A stretch of 64,000 bases of DNA from Arsenophonus sp045399315 (GCA_045399315.1 DAYVGO010000023.1:1-64000); one strand, 5' to 3'. Counted from the first letter of the stretch, positions 54,845 through 64,000 are shown. The notes: generated from the sequence alone by a model not told the origin. A program made the numbers and translations.

Positions 54845-56056
54845 TTAATCAAAATTTTTATCACTACTCAATGCTAATGTTATTCCTATTATAATGGCCA
54901 TATTTGAAACATTTACAGTTTCAAACAAACCTCTAACTATCATATCACCGATAAAAATTAACATAAGGATCAGAAAACCATCTTTTACAGTACTATTGCG
55001 ATATTCATTAAATAAATGTATAAAAAGGGAGACAAAAAGATAAAGGATAGTGATTAAGCCAAATATTCCAGTCGCAAACCAAACTGACAAAACCGTATTA
55101 TGAGGTCCCATCGATTTTTTAAAAACCCAGTCAGGATAATCTACCACTCTTTCATTATAAATTTTATAAAATAACTGTTCGCCATAGCCATAGCCTACTA
55201 TTGGATTTTCCTTGATAAGATCTAATGCAGAATCCTGAGTACCGTTACTATACCGATGACTACTATTCGTCTGCTCTAATTTGTAAAATAATTGATCAAA
55301 CTGACCTTGATTAATTATTACTAAACAGGACAATAAGACACCAAATCCAATGATAGCAATACAGGGTAATTTAATTTCTTTTTTTATCATACACCAGATA
55401 ATAAACATTACCATAATAGATAACCAAGTACCTCGTTGTAATGTTCCGATTGTTATAGCAACAAAAATAACAGTAAGAGAGAAAAATAAAATCTTATTTT
55501 TTATCCCCTTATATAATCCAAAAGAAAACAAAGCAGGTGCAATAAATATTAACCAATCAGAAATATATCGATGTTCAAATGCTGATAACGGCATTATACC
55601 CTGATGATATTCTTTAATATATTGCAAAATCTCTTTAATGGTTAATGGCAAAATAGAAAAAATTAAACAAAAAATCAATAGCTTAGTTATATACTCTTTT
55701 TTTTCTCGATAGAGCACTATCGCAATAGCCATTGTGGTGATAAACAATTTTTCGAGAATACCTTTACTAATAGCCTTTAGAGTAATGTTAATATCTTTAG
55801 AAATAATTAAGGAATAAAGCATTGCCATAACAAAAAACACTAAAGATAAAAATAAATTATTTTTAAATATATTGAAAATATTCTTTCGATCTTTTATTAA
55901 ATACACAATAGCAGTAAGATAAATTAATCCTGCTAAGGCATGCTTATAACGCGTAACACCATCAAAAAAATAAATAGCAATAAAAAAAAATACTATCCCT
56001 AAATTCCAATAAGAGCGGCAACTAAATTGTTTATTTATTATAGGGATAACTTTCAT
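54845..56056 (-). CDS. waaL: O-antigen ligase WaaL
   Basis: Inner-membrane enzyme that joins undecaprenyl-linked O-antigen to the lipid A core. The start at ATG 56056 (403 residues) has GGAG eight bases upstream; a longer form from 56074 is possible. It has many hydrophobic segments (about 10-12), a Wzy_C domain, the arginine-containing GTLQRGTWLSIMVMFIIW, a large periplasmic loop with NPIVGYGYGEQLF, and GPHNTVLSVWFATGIFG with the conserved histidine of the family. Sequence similarity across WaaL proteins is low, so assignment rests on topology, motifs and waa context. An O-antigen or similar polymer may thus be attached. Confidence 0.85.
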   Translation of the reverse strand: MKVIPIINKQFSCRSYWNLGIVFFFIAIYFFDGVTRYKHALAGLIYLTAIVYLIKDRKNIFNIFKNNLFLSLVFFVMAMLYSLIISKDINITLKAISKGILEKLFITTMAIAIVLYREKKEYITKLLIFCLIFSILPLTIKEILQYIKEYHQGIMPLSAFEHRYISDWLIFIAPALFSFGLYKGIKNKILFFSLTVIFVAITIGTLQRGTWLSIMVMFIIWCMIKKEIKLPCIAIIGFGVLLSCLVIINQGQFDQLFYKLEQTNSSHRYSNGTQDSALDLIKENPIVGYGYGEQLFYKIYNERVVDYPDWVFKKSMGPHNTVLSVWFATGIFGLITILYLFVSLFIHLFNEYRNSTVKDGFLILMLIFIGDMIVRGLFETVNVSNMAIIIGITLALSSDKNFD

Positions 56057-56163
56057 TTCCACTCCAACCAACATTTTAACTCATTCTATTCTATCGACTA
56101 ACCATCATAAGATACAGTAGTATGGTATTAATATTAACGATTCGTTACATAATGAAGGAATAT

Positions 56164-56973
56164 ATGCCAGAACTACCTGAAGTCGAAACTAGCCGACGTG
56201 GAATTGAACCCTATTTGGTCGGTAATAAAATACAATATAGCATAGTACGCAATCACCAATTACGCTGGCCTGTAGCAACAGAAATTGTACATATCACCAA
56301 CCAAGCAGTCTTAAGTGTTAAACGACGCGCTAAATACTTACTAATTGAACTCAACCACGGCTGGATAATCATTCATTTAGGCATGTCAGGTAGTATACGC
56401 ATCTTAGCAAAGCGACAATTAGCCGAAAAACACGATCATATCGACTTGATTTTAGTTGATGGCAAAACACTGCGTTATACCGATCCTAGACGTTTCGGTG
56501 CCTGGTTATGGGCTGACGAGCTGGAAAATTGTTCTGTCCTTTCTCATTTAGGACCTGAGCCACTTTCTAGCGATTTTAATGCAAATTATCTTTACCAACA
56601 GGCAAAAAATAGAAAAACCGTCATCAAACCCTGGTTAATGGACAATAAAATCGTAGTTGGTGTGGGCAATATTTATGCAAATGAGGCGCTGTTTGCCGCT
56701 AAAATTCTGCCAACTAGAGCCGCCCATTCACTAACAAAAAAAGAGATCAGTCATTTAGTTTTTCAAATCAAACAGGTTCTTCAACGTTCGATAGAGCAGG
56801 GTGGAACAACATTAAAAGATTTTTTACAGTCAGATGGAAAGCCAGGCTATTTTATTCAACAACTGTTTGTTTATGGTAAAAAAGATGAAGCTTGTTTTGA
56901 TTGCGGTCAACTGATTGAATCAATAAAACTAGGGCAACGTAGTACTTTTTTCTGTCATCATTGCCAAAAATAA
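56164..56973 (+). CDS. mutM: Formamidopyrimidine-DNA glycosylase MutM
   Basis: Base-excision repair enzyme that removes 8-oxoguanine. The true start is ATG 56164 because the mature N-terminal proline (PELPEVETSRRGIEPYL) is the catalytic nucleophile; upstream ATGs in frame are not used. The 269 residues match E. coli. Other motifs: RRAKYLLIELNHGWIIIHLGMSG, YTDPRRFGAW, DNKIVVGVGNIYANEALF and the zinc finger CFDCGQLIESIKLGQRSTFF ending CHHC. It lies divergent from waaL and convergent with coaD, whose stop is 20 bases away. Confidence 0.97.
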   Translation: MPELPEVETSRRGIEPYLVGNKIQYSIVRNHQLRWPVATEIVHITNQAVLSVKRRAKYLLIELNHGWIIIHLGMSGSIRILAKRQLAEKHDHIDLILVDGKTLRYTDPRRFGAWLWADELENCSVLSHLGPEPLSSDFNANYLYQQAKNRKTVIKPWLMDNKIVVGVGNIYANEALFAAKILPTRAAHSLTKKEISHLVFQIKQVLQRSIEQGGTTLKDFLQSDGKPGYFIQQLFVYGKKDEACFDCGQLIESIKLGQRSTFFCHHCQK

Positions 56974-56992
56974 ATTTAAACCTAAGTCGTTT

Positions 56993-57475
56993 TTATTGCG
57001 CAATTTTTTGCAACATAGCCTTGACTATCGGTTCTGGCAAAAAAGAGGAAATATCACCACCATGGTGGGCAACATCTTTAATCAAAGATGAAGACACAAA
57101 TGATAACTTAGGAGAAGGTAACAAAAAGATGGTTTCGAGATCAGCCATGAGATGGCTATTCATATTAGCCAACTGACACTCATATTCAAAATCTGATACA
57201 GATCGCACTCCTCTAATTAAAATATTTGCTTGATGTTTTTGCGCAAAGCTCACCGTGAGCTCACAAAATCCTTGTACGTCAACATTTATTAAATGTTTGG
57301 TCTGCTGTTTGGCAAAAAAAATACGCTCATCGAGGGTAAACATCGGCTTTTTAAGCGAACTATCAGATATAGCCAATATTACCTGCTCAAATATTAGGGC
57401 CGCACGCTCTATAATATCCAAGTGACCATAAGTTATGGGATCAAAAGTACCAGGATAAATTGCTTTTTTTTTCAT
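56993..57475 (-). CDS. coaD: Phosphopantetheine adenylyltransferase CoaD
   Basis: Penultimate enzyme of coenzyme A synthesis. The start at ATG 57475 (MKKKAIYPGTFDPITYGHLD) gives 160 residues, one more than E. coli; an earlier in-frame TTG adds nine unconserved residues. Motifs: the T/HxGH-type PGTFDPITYGH and the later ILIRGVRSVSDFEYECQLANM and LSFVSSSLIKDVAHHGGDIS. Next to mutM and waaA, as in E. coli, but on the opposite strand to waaA. Intact. Confidence 0.96.
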   Translation of the reverse strand: MKKKAIYPGTFDPITYGHLDIIERAALIFEQVILAISDSSLKKPMFTLDERIFFAKQQTKHLINVDVQGFCELTVSFAQKHQANILIRGVRSVSDFEYECQLANMNSHLMADLETIFLLPSPKLSFVSSSLIKDVAHHGGDISSFLPEPIVKAMLQKIAQ

Positions 57476-57788
57476 AAAGTTATTTTCACTAATAACGAAC
57501 AACTGAACATATGTTATTGTACTATTTAAGCATATTGAACAATTATGCGCACATAATATATCCTTATTATTAATTAAGGATAGCTATAATTTATTATCTT
57601 TTGAAAATAAATGATAATTACTATCATGTTTTTGGTTAAACATTCGTTTAAATTAAATTAATTAACAAATTATTAAAATTTTTTATTTCTAATGATGAAT
57701 AAAAACGCTATTTAAGCAGATATTCATTACACTTTCTTATGTGCAATATGCTATTATAGTGCTAATCCCAATCAGTCAATGTGATAGA

Positions 57789-59066
57789 ATGTTATTACGT
57801 CTATATCAAATACTTATTTACCTTATTCAACCCATTATTTGGTTAAGTTTATTGTGGCGTAGTCGCAAATCTCCTGCTTATCGCAAGCGTTGGAATGAGC
57901 GATATGGTTTTTGTAATAGTAAAGTAATCCCTGGCGGTATATTACTACATTCTGTTTCAGTAGGAGAAACTTTAGCTGCTGTGCCGTTAGTGAGGGCATT
58001 ACGTCATCATTACCCAACACTGCTTATTACCGTCACTACTATGACTCCTACCGGCTCGGAACGGGTTTTATCTGCGTTTGGGGATGATGTCCAGCATGTA
58101 TATTTACCCTATGACTTAGCAGGTTCTGTACGCCGTTTTCTTAAGCAAACGGATCCTAAATTAACCATTATTATGGAAACAGAGCTTTGGCCAAATCTTA
58201 TTTTGCAGTTAAGACAACGTAAGATACCATTAGTTATTGCTAACGCCCGTCTGTCTGAACGATCAGCCGCGCGTTATCAAAAATTAGGTTATTTTATTCA
58301 AATTTTATTACAAAAAATCACTTTGATCGCAGTGCAAAATCAAGAGGATGGAGAACGTTTTATTGAACTGGGTTTACCACGAAAAAAATTATATGTTACA
58401 GGTAGCCTAAAGTTTGATATTTCTGTCACACCTGAATTGGCAGTAAAAGCCATAACGCTACGTCGACAATGGGCACCACATCGTCCGGTTTGGATTGCTA
58501 CCAGCACCCATGAAGGAGAAGAGTCAATTATTTTACAGGCTCACACTCAACTATTAAAACAGTTTCCCGACTTATTGCTCATTCTTGTTCCTCGCCACCC
58601 TGAGCGCTTTGCAAAAGCAAAAGAATTAACAGAAAAAGCCAAACTACACTATATTTCCCGTAGTGAAAACCGTATCCCCAATGCGAATATTCAAGTTATT
58701 ATCGGTGATACCATGGGTGAACTAATGTTACTCTATGGTATTGCCGATCTCGCCTTTGTCGGTGGTAGTTTAGTTAAAAAAGGAGGACATAATCCTTTAG
58801 AAGCAGCAGCACATGCCCTTCCTGTTTTAATGGGGCCTTATACTTTCAATTTCAAAGATATTTGTACCAAACTTAAACAAGCTGATGGGCTTATTACGGT
58901 TAATGATTGCCAATCATTAACACTTGCTATTTCCAATTTGCTTAAAGATGAAGATTATCGTCTATACTACGGTCGTCAGGCCGCAGAAGTTTTACATGAA
59001 AATCAAGGGGCACTACAAAAATTACTAAAGTTACTGGAACCCTACCTGCCACCAGTAATCCATTAA
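57789..59066 (+). CDS. waaA: 3-deoxy-D-manno-octulosonic acid transferase WaaA
   Basis: Inner-membrane-anchored enzyme that adds Kdo to lipid IVA, the first core step and essential in most enterics. Start ATG 57789 gives 425 residues, the E. coli length; longer in-frame starts lack conservation. The N-terminus has a short membrane anchor (ILIYLIQPIIWLSLLW), then LHSVSVGETLAAVPLVRALR with the catalytic glutamate, METELWPNLI, NARLSERSAARYQKL, GSLKFDISVTPELA and DTMGELMLLYGIADLAFVGG. Intact. Confidence 0.96.
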   Translation: MLLRLYQILIYLIQPIIWLSLLWRSRKSPAYRKRWNERYGFCNSKVIPGGILLHSVSVGETLAAVPLVRALRHHYPTLLITVTTMTPTGSERVLSAFGDDVQHVYLPYDLAGSVRRFLKQTDPKLTIIMETELWPNLILQLRQRKIPLVIANARLSERSAARYQKLGYFIQILLQKITLIAVQNQEDGERFIELGLPRKKLYVTGSLKFDISVTPELAVKAITLRRQWAPHRPVWIATSTHEGEESIILQAHTQLLKQFPDLLLILVPRHPERFAKAKELTEKAKLHYISRSENRIPNANIQVIIGDTMGELMLLYGIADLAFVGGSLVKKGGHNPLEAAAHALPVLMGPYTFNFKDICTKLKQADGLITVNDCQSLTLAISNLLKDEDYRLYYGRQAAEVLHENQGALQKLLKLLEPYLPPVIH

Positions 59067-59242
59067 AGTTCCAGTATTTTTAATATATTGAACATGGCTA
59101 AATCACATATCGAAATAACGCTTAAAATAACTAACTGAACAATAAAATTAACAAATACTACATGTTTTATTTTTTCTTCATTAGTGTTACTGGTTTAATT
59201 TGAATAAATGGAATTTTTAATCCACTAATTTTATGACTGACG

Positions 59243-60721
59243 ATGAAAAATAATATGCCTTTTTTTAATACAAACTCAAAAATATGGCTTTACTTGTGGG
59301 TGTCGGTTTATGCAATTTTGTGGATTTGTGTAAGTTATTATTTAGATCCAACTGTACCTTACGATATGGTCGAAGCTGTTAATTGGGGAGTGAATAGGGA
59401 ATGGGGTTCCCCGAAAAATCCTTGGTTTGTCGGTGTATTTATGTGGCCGGCCATCTATTTAAACCTCTCTTACAGCTTTTATTGGTACTTTATTCACTTT
59501 GTTGGTATAGCCATCAGTATGATAGGTGTATGGCAACTCGCTTATCATCTTAGTCAGAAAATTGAGTTAGCCTGGTTTGCATTACTGCTGCTAAATTTAT
59601 CAGGTATCATTAATTTTGATATCATCCCTTATAATGATAATTATATTCTTGTCACTCTATGGCCCTGGGTGCTGATCTTCTTCTTACGTGCTGTTTATGA
59701 TCATCCCAAATGGTGGCTTGCCTTTGCGCTAGTATCTGGTTTAGCCACAATGGGTAAATATTCAACATTAGCACTTGTAGGCACTGTTTTTTTATTAACC
59801 CTTTTTGTACCTAAGGTACGAAAAAGTTATCAACAACCGTTTTTTTATATTGCGATAGTAGTTTGGTTTGTGTTGATCCTACCCAATCTCTTATGGTTAA
59901 TAGAAAATGACTTTTCTGCCTTCAAATGGGTTGATTCACAGATCGAACATGGTTTTAACCTTCATGTTGTCAACTCAATATTGTCTGTTTTCTATCCGCT
60001 AATTATTGCTACCATTATCCTCTATCGATTAGGTGGTAAAATAGACTGGCCTAAAGCACAACCTAATCAATTAGTTAATTTTATTCTGCTACTCCCTTTA
60101 GCCGTAATTTTTGGTTGGTTTTTATTCCATGACGGAGGAAGAATAACAGAATGGCTACAACCATTTATGGTGATTGCCGCACCATTATTTATTGGCTCTA
60201 TATCTGTTCAACCAAAAAAACCATTGCGTAAGACATTATTGGGTTTAACTATCATTGGCAGCCTAGTCTTATTAGGTTATTGCCTGGTGTTAAGTTGTAA
60301 TATTCGTGGTGCTGGCCAGAAAATGATTGGTATTAAAGCACTCACTGGAGAAGGACAAGAGCGCTGGCAGCAAAAATATGGTCAGCCATTAAAATATGTT
60401 GGTGGCGAAGATAATCTTTATCAATGGTTTATCATCTATGCTTCTGATAGGCCACACACTATTCAACCTTGGGATAGTAGTGAAGAACAACCACCAAATG
60501 TCTATTATCGTGATATTACAGAAGAAACTATCAGCAAACACGGCGCTTTATTATTAGGACGGAAAGGTAAAGACTGTAGCCAAGAAAACTTTACGCGGAT
60601 GTCCAAATACTGGCCACAATTTACAATTGAAAAAGAAACCATTGTTTACCAATCAGAGCCAAACGCTAATCCTCAAATAATGTGCCTAGGATTTATTGCG
60701 CCAGAGAAAAAGCATCATTAA
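59243..60721 (+). CDS. PMT/ArnT-like membrane glycosyltransferase
   Basis: Large inner-membrane protein (492 residues) with about nine or more hydrophobic segments in the N-terminal 360 residues and a periplasmic C-terminal domain (about 370-490). It resembles the GT39/GT83 group, which use undecaprenyl-phosphate sugars: an acidic loop after the first membrane segment (DPTVPYDMVEAVNWG), a second loop NPWFVGVFMWPAIYLN and PNLLWLIENDFSAFKW near residue 215. ArnT adds aminoarabinose to lipid A; the role here could be a sugar on core or lipid A, but the acceptor is unknown. Start ATG 59243 or 59255. It follows waaA by 176 bases. Not assigned a symbol because family members differ in substrate. 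Confidence 0.8.
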   Translation: MKNNMPFFNTNSKIWLYLWVSVYAILWICVSYYLDPTVPYDMVEAVNWGVNREWGSPKNPWFVGVFMWPAIYLNLSYSFYWYFIHFVGIAISMIGVWQLAYHLSQKIELAWFALLLLNLSGIINFDIIPYNDNYILVTLWPWVLIFFLRAVYDHPKWWLAFALVSGLATMGKYSTLALVGTVFLLTLFVPKVRKSYQQPFFYIAIVVWFVLILPNLLWLIENDFSAFKWVDSQIEHGFNLHVVNSILSVFYPLIIATIILYRLGGKIDWPKAQPNQLVNFILLLPLAVIFGWFLFHDGGRITEWLQPFMVIAAPLFIGSISVQPKKPLRKTLLGLTIIGSLVLLGYCLVLSCNIRGAGQKMIGIKALTGEGQERWQQKYGQPLKYVGGEDNLYQWFIIYASDRPHTIQPWDSSEEQPPNVYYRDITEETISKHGALLLGRKGKDCSQENFTRMSKYWPQFTIEKETIVYQSEPNANPQIMCLGFIAPEKKHH

Positions 60722-60728
60722 AAACCGA

Positions 60729-60764
60729 GTGACAATGAAATATAAAAAATATTTTCATTGTCAC
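60729..60764 (+). terminator. Hairpin after the PMT-like gene
   Basis: GTGACAATGAAA (60729-60740) pairs with TTTCATTGTCAC (60753-60764), a perfect 12-base stem starting seven bases past the stop of the glycosyltransferase. No strong T-run follows, but the position and stem suit a terminator. Confidence 0.65.
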
Positions 60765-60825
60765 ATGATATCTAGCTATATTTGTTATTGGTCTCAACCT
60801 GACAATTGGTTAAAACTAGTATAAA

Positions 60826-60857
60826 TTTAATCGAGCAAATTACCTTGTTCGATTAAA
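60826..60857. terminator. Hairpin between convergent genes, near waaC end
   Basis: TTTAATCGAGCAA (60826-60838) pairs with TTGTTCGATTAAA (60845-60857) with one wobble, followed on the plus strand by TCTCATTTTTT. It lies 33 bases past the end of waaC and may act in either direction as a terminator. Confidence 0.6.
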
Positions 60858-60890
60858 TCTCATTTTTTGACAAATAAATAATAGTTTTCA

Positions 60891-61865
60891 CTATTCATTA
60901 TCGATTTTTAAAACTAATCGTTGATAGACTTCATTAGGTTTAATTGCTGCCATATTGCCATTAACTGAAACAATAGCTTCTTGTGCTTCACCATAAACTC
61001 CGATTAGCCCCACATCAGTCGGACCATAGAGAGTAATATTTGCTTTACCTAAAGCAGCAGTTAAATGGCTTAATCCTGTATCAACGGAAACAACCGCTTT
61101 GGCTGTGACTATCTGCTGAGCTAATTTGCCTAATGAAAGCTTAGGCAATACTTCAACATGCTTAAAACCTGCGGCAAGCCTAAGAGCACGTTGATGTTCC
61201 AAGTTCGTTGCCCACGGTAATTTAACGATTAATCCTTTAGCTTGTACAGCGGTGATCAATTGTCGCCAATAAGATTCAGGCCAATGTTTCTCATCACGTG
61301 TGGTAGCATGAAAAAAAATAATATAGGGAGCTATTGTTGTGGCCAAAGCCGATGGAGAAAAATATTGTGCAATACCATAATCACCGGCAATAATCTGTTT
61401 ACTATAATGTAAGCTATCTGCAAATAATTCTCGGATACGTTCAACAGCATGCTGCTGTTTCTTCACACTATAACAGCAATCATAAAATAAGCTAGCCAAA
61501 GGCTCTCGAACACTTTTCCAATCATAACCATAGCTTAAACCACGAGCATAACGCGTGATCAAAAAAGCACTTTTCAATAACCCTTGTGCATCGATCACTA
61601 CGTCATACTTTTGCTGTTGCAATTGCGCATGAAAAACCGTTCTTTCTTGCCTGACAGATTTTGCTAACCAATTTTTTCGCCACCGACGAATAGCCACTGG
61701 AATAACTCGCTTAACGGCACCATGCCAGCTTGGAATTTCAGCAAAATTCTCTTCAACAACCCAATCAAATTGAATAGTGGGATAATGTATCACTGCATCT
61801 GATAATGCGGGCAAAGTGTGCAATACATCACCCATCGATGAGGTCTTAACAATCAATACCTTCAT
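60891..61865 (-). CDS. waaC: LPS heptosyltransferase I WaaC
   Basis: GT9 enzyme that adds the first heptose to Kdo. The 324 residues start MKVLIVKTSSMGDVLHTLPAL, a WaaC hallmark, with catalytic aspartate in SSMGDVLHT; VVIDAQGLLKSAFL near residue 90, HATTRDEKHWPESYWRQLI near residue 190 and VSVDTGLSHLTAALGKANI near residue 258. It follows waaF with two bases between stop and start. Length is slightly longer than E. coli (319). It is intact, so the inner core should be synthesised. Confidence 0.96.
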   Translation of the reverse strand: MKVLIVKTSSMGDVLHTLPALSDAVIHYPTIQFDWVVEENFAEIPSWHGAVKRVIPVAIRRWRKNWLAKSVRQERTVFHAQLQQQKYDVVIDAQGLLKSAFLITRYARGLSYGYDWKSVREPLASLFYDCCYSVKKQQHAVERIRELFADSLHYSKQIIAGDYGIAQYFSPSALATTIAPYIIFFHATTRDEKHWPESYWRQLITAVQAKGLIVKLPWATNLEHQRALRLAAGFKHVEVLPKLSLGKLAQQIVTAKAVVSVDTGLSHLTAALGKANITLYGPTDVGLIGVYGEAQEAIVSVNGNMAAIKPNEVYQRLVLKIDNE

Positions 61866-61867
61866 AG

Positions 61868-62914
61868 CTATTGACTCTCCGCCAATAACTTAGTTAATGC
61901 CATACTCACTCGTTCAGGTTTTACATCAATCAAACTTTGATGATAACCACTCTCTGTTCCCCCTTTTCTCACCTTATGATAACCGGTTATCAAACGGATA
62001 ATTTCCACTTGATTTGATAAAGGAGGCGTAAAATCAGGGCTACTCGGCCCATAAAGTGCCACCAGCGGGCGATTTAATGCTGCTGCAATATGCATTAAAC
62101 CTGAATCATTTGTCACAACAGCCCTGCAAGATGCCAATAGATTAACCGCCTGCTCAAGCGTTGTTTTTCCCGCCAGATTAAAACAATGCCGCCGGCAATC
62201 GGCAGAAAGTGATTGCCGAATATCTTCACCGATAGGATGATCATTTGGCGAACCAAATATTACAATTTGATAACCATCAGCAGAAAACAATAATTGCGCC
62301 AACTTAACATAATGGTAAGATGGCCAGCGTTTAGCTGGCCCAAATTCTGCCCCTGGACAAAAGCCAATAATAGGTAACTGATCAGGAATATGGAAAATGT
62401 GTTTACTCTGTACAACTTCCGTTTCTGTCACTGAAAGTTGTGGCCATAAAATAGGTTTAGGAATATCTTCGACATTGTTAACTGAGCCTCTTTTATAAGC
62501 CAAAGCAACATAACGCTGAACCATTTGTGGAAAAGCGGCTTTATCTAATATGTGAATATCATTAAGCAACCAATAACGCATTTCACCGCGCCATCCTGTA
62601 CGTAACGGTATTTGGGCAAAAAAAGGCACTAACGCAGATTTAAATGAATTAGGTAATATATAAGCCTGATCATAACGTTGATCACGTAAACTAATACCAA
62701 GCCGACGACGTTCATTAATCGCTAAACGACCATGACCTAAAGGCATAGATATAGCTTGGTTTACTTCAGGCATTTTATGCAATAGTGGTCGGCACCAATC
62801 AGGGGCCATAACATTAATTTCTGCGTTCGGATGGAGCGTCTTCAAAGTACGGTAAAAACTGTGTGACATCATCATATCACCCACCCATGAAGGGCCAATG
62901 ACCAGTATCTTCAT
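61868..62914 (-). CDS. waaF: LPS heptosyltransferase II WaaF
   Basis: GT9 enzyme that adds the second heptose. The 348 residues equal E. coli: MKILVIGPSWVGDMMMSHSF, ILPNSFKSALVPFFAQIPLR, GFCPGAEFGPAKRWPSYHYV, NLAGKTTLEQAVNLLASC and VTNDSGLMHIAAALNRPLVA, and LYGPSSPDFTPP. It lies 11 bases after hldD and two before waaC, forming an hldD-waaF-waaC operon, the standard enteric order. Intact. Confidence 0.97.
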   Translation of the reverse strand: MKILVIGPSWVGDMMMSHSFYRTLKTLHPNAEINVMAPDWCRPLLHKMPEVNQAISMPLGHGRLAINERRRLGISLRDQRYDQAYILPNSFKSALVPFFAQIPLRTGWRGEMRYWLLNDIHILDKAAFPQMVQRYVALAYKRGSVNNVEDIPKPILWPQLSVTETEVVQSKHIFHIPDQLPIIGFCPGAEFGPAKRWPSYHYVKLAQLLFSADGYQIVIFGSPNDHPIGEDIRQSLSADCRRHCFNLAGKTTLEQAVNLLASCRAVVTNDSGLMHIAAALNRPLVALYGPSSPDFTPPLSNQVEIIRLITGYHKVRKGGTESGYHQSLIDVKPERVSMALTKLLAESQ

Positions 62915-62925
62915 ACTATTTCCGA

Positions 62926-63864
62926 TTAATTATCTTGATTTAACCATTGCATATAATCGGCAACCCCTTCCGCTACTGTTTTGAATGGTTTATCGTAACC
63001 TACAGCACGTAACTTGGTTAGATCTGCTTCGGTAACTGTTTGATAACAGCCTTTTAATTTATCAGGAAAAGCAATATATTCCACTGAAAGATTTTTTTCT
63101 TTATGAAAAGCAATTACCGCATCGGCTACAGCCTGAAAAGATCCCGCCTTACCGGTACCACAGTTAAATATTCCAGAGATTTTATTTTTCCAACACCATA
63201 AATTAACCACCACTACATCACTCACATGAATAAAATCACGTTTAAATTTTTCACTACCAGCAAAAAGTTTTGGCTGTTGTCCCTGATTAATTTGGCTATT
63301 TAAATGGAAAGCAACGCTAGCCATACTTCCTTTATGGCCTTCACGCGGACCATAAACATTAAAATAACGGAATCCACACACCTGTGAAGAGATCTGCGGT
63401 AAAATCTTGCGAACATATTGATCAAATAAAAACTTGGAATAACCATACACATTTAATGGTTTTTCATATTGACGTTCTTCAATGAAATGATCACTCCGTC
63501 CACCATAAGTGGCTGCCGAAGAAGCATATAAAAATGCAATATCTCGTTCAATACAGTAATGAAGTAACTCTTTTGAATATTCATAGTTATTATTCATCAT
63601 ATACTGACCATTCCATTCAGTTGTTGATGAACAAGCGCCTTCATGAAAAACCGCTTCAACATCAGCAATATCATCACCGGCTATAATACTGGCGATAAAA
63701 TCTTCTTTGTCGAGATAATCTGCAATATCTAAATCGACTAAATTGGCAAATTTAGCCCCATTTTTAAGATTATCGACCACCAAAATATCGCTGTGTCCTT
63801 TATCATTAAGTGCTTTAACAATATTACTGCCAATAAAACCAGCCCCACCAGTGACTATGATCAT
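62926..63864 (-). CDS. hldD: ADP-L-glycero-D-manno-heptose-6-epimerase HldD
   Basis: Converts ADP-D,D-heptose to ADP-L,D-heptose, the donor for WaaC and WaaF. The 312 residues (E. coli 310) have the Rossmann motif VTGGAGFIGSNIVKALN, the short-chain dehydrogenase Tyr-x3-Lys in YGYSKFLFDQYV near residue 140, ASSAATYGGRSD near residue 115 and the DFIHVSDV motif near residue 205. First gene of the heptose operon. The start at ATG 63864 is preceded by TAGAGGTAAATCC on the minus strand. Intact. Confidence 0.97.
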   Translation of the reverse strand: MIIVTGGAGFIGSNIVKALNDKGHSDILVVDNLKNGAKFANLVDLDIADYLDKEDFIASIIAGDDIADVEAVFHEGACSSTTEWNGQYMMNNNYEYSKELLHYCIERDIAFLYASSAATYGGRSDHFIEERQYEKPLNVYGYSKFLFDQYVRKILPQISSQVCGFRYFNVYGPREGHKGSMASVAFHLNSQINQGQQPKLFAGSEKFKRDFIHVSDVVVVNLWCWKNKISGIFNCGTGKAGSFQAVADAVIAFHKEKNLSVEYIAFPDKLKGCYQTVTEADLTKLRAVGYDKPFKTVAEGVADYMQWLNQDN

Positions 63865-64000
63865 TGGATTTACCTCTATTCAATCGATCTAATAATTGCT
63901 TATATTAATCTGATAATAACATTTATCCTGCTTCAACCATAGTAACTCATAATGATCTAGCCAAACAGAATAACAATCCTGCGATATTATTTTCGCAACA

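Noticed and set aside
1..64000. CRISPR array or tRNA genes
   Set aside because: No regularly spaced repeats and no tRNA-like cloverleaf recognised by eye; a tRNAscan-SE and CRISPR search would settle it.

Overview
The window is AT-rich enterobacterial DNA. Gene content and local gene order follow Escherichia coli and the Morganellaceae (blocks murI-trmA-fabR-sthA-oxyR-argE, glnALG-hemN-yihI, pst-phoU, envZ-ompR-greB-tex-feo-bioH-gntX-nfuA, glpEGR-glpD, yicC-rph-pyrE-slmA-dut-coaBC-radC-rpmBG, and a waa lipopolysaccharide cluster with mutM and coaD). Many genes are broken by frameshifts, stop codons or deletions. Low GC, a large pseudogene share and long empty spacers fit a host-restricted insect symbiont such as Arsenophonus; that genus is an inference from synteny and decay style, not proven here.

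Layout. 1-7430: rRNA promoter at the left edge (16S lies outside), murI, a ruined trmA, fabR/sthA divergent, oxyR, then a scar where argCBH would be and a broken argE. 7430-11760: the nitrogen operon glnA-glnL-glnG, all three genes disrupted although the sigma-54 promoter and NtrC sites remain. 11790-18080: hemN, decayed yihI, adenine permease adeP, and an amino-acid ABC importer without a local ATPase gene. 18240-25060: phosphate uptake pstSCAB-phoU under tandem Pho boxes, then ompR-envZ. 25190-31160: greB with a lost C-terminus, tex, and a dead feoABC behind a relic Fur box. 31250-38290: bioH, frameshifted gntX, nfuA, glpE-glpG-glpR, glpD, pfkA.

38290-42000 is the accessory part: an intact convergent LuxI/LuxR quorum-sensing pair, then about 1 kb without genes, then a decayed phd-doc toxin-antitoxin pair that no long open frame reveals. 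42010-48450 is conserved housekeeping (yicC, rph, pyrE, slmA, dut, coaBC, rpmB, rpmG) with a broken radC and a small inverted-repeat element inside the rpmB leader. 49917-63864 is lipopolysaccharide core synthesis: waaQ, waaG, waaP, two GT8 glycosyltransferases (the first with an internal deletion), waaL, mutM, coaD, waaA, a PMT-like glycosyltransferase, waaC, waaF and hldD.

Taken together the cell keeps inner-core LPS, phosphate uptake, osmosensing, glycerol-3-phosphate use, glycolysis and quorum sensing. At these loci it has lost glutamine synthetase with NtrBC control, ferrous iron uptake by Feo, and arginine synthesis. No tRNA gene, CRISPR array or intact insertion sequence was recognised.
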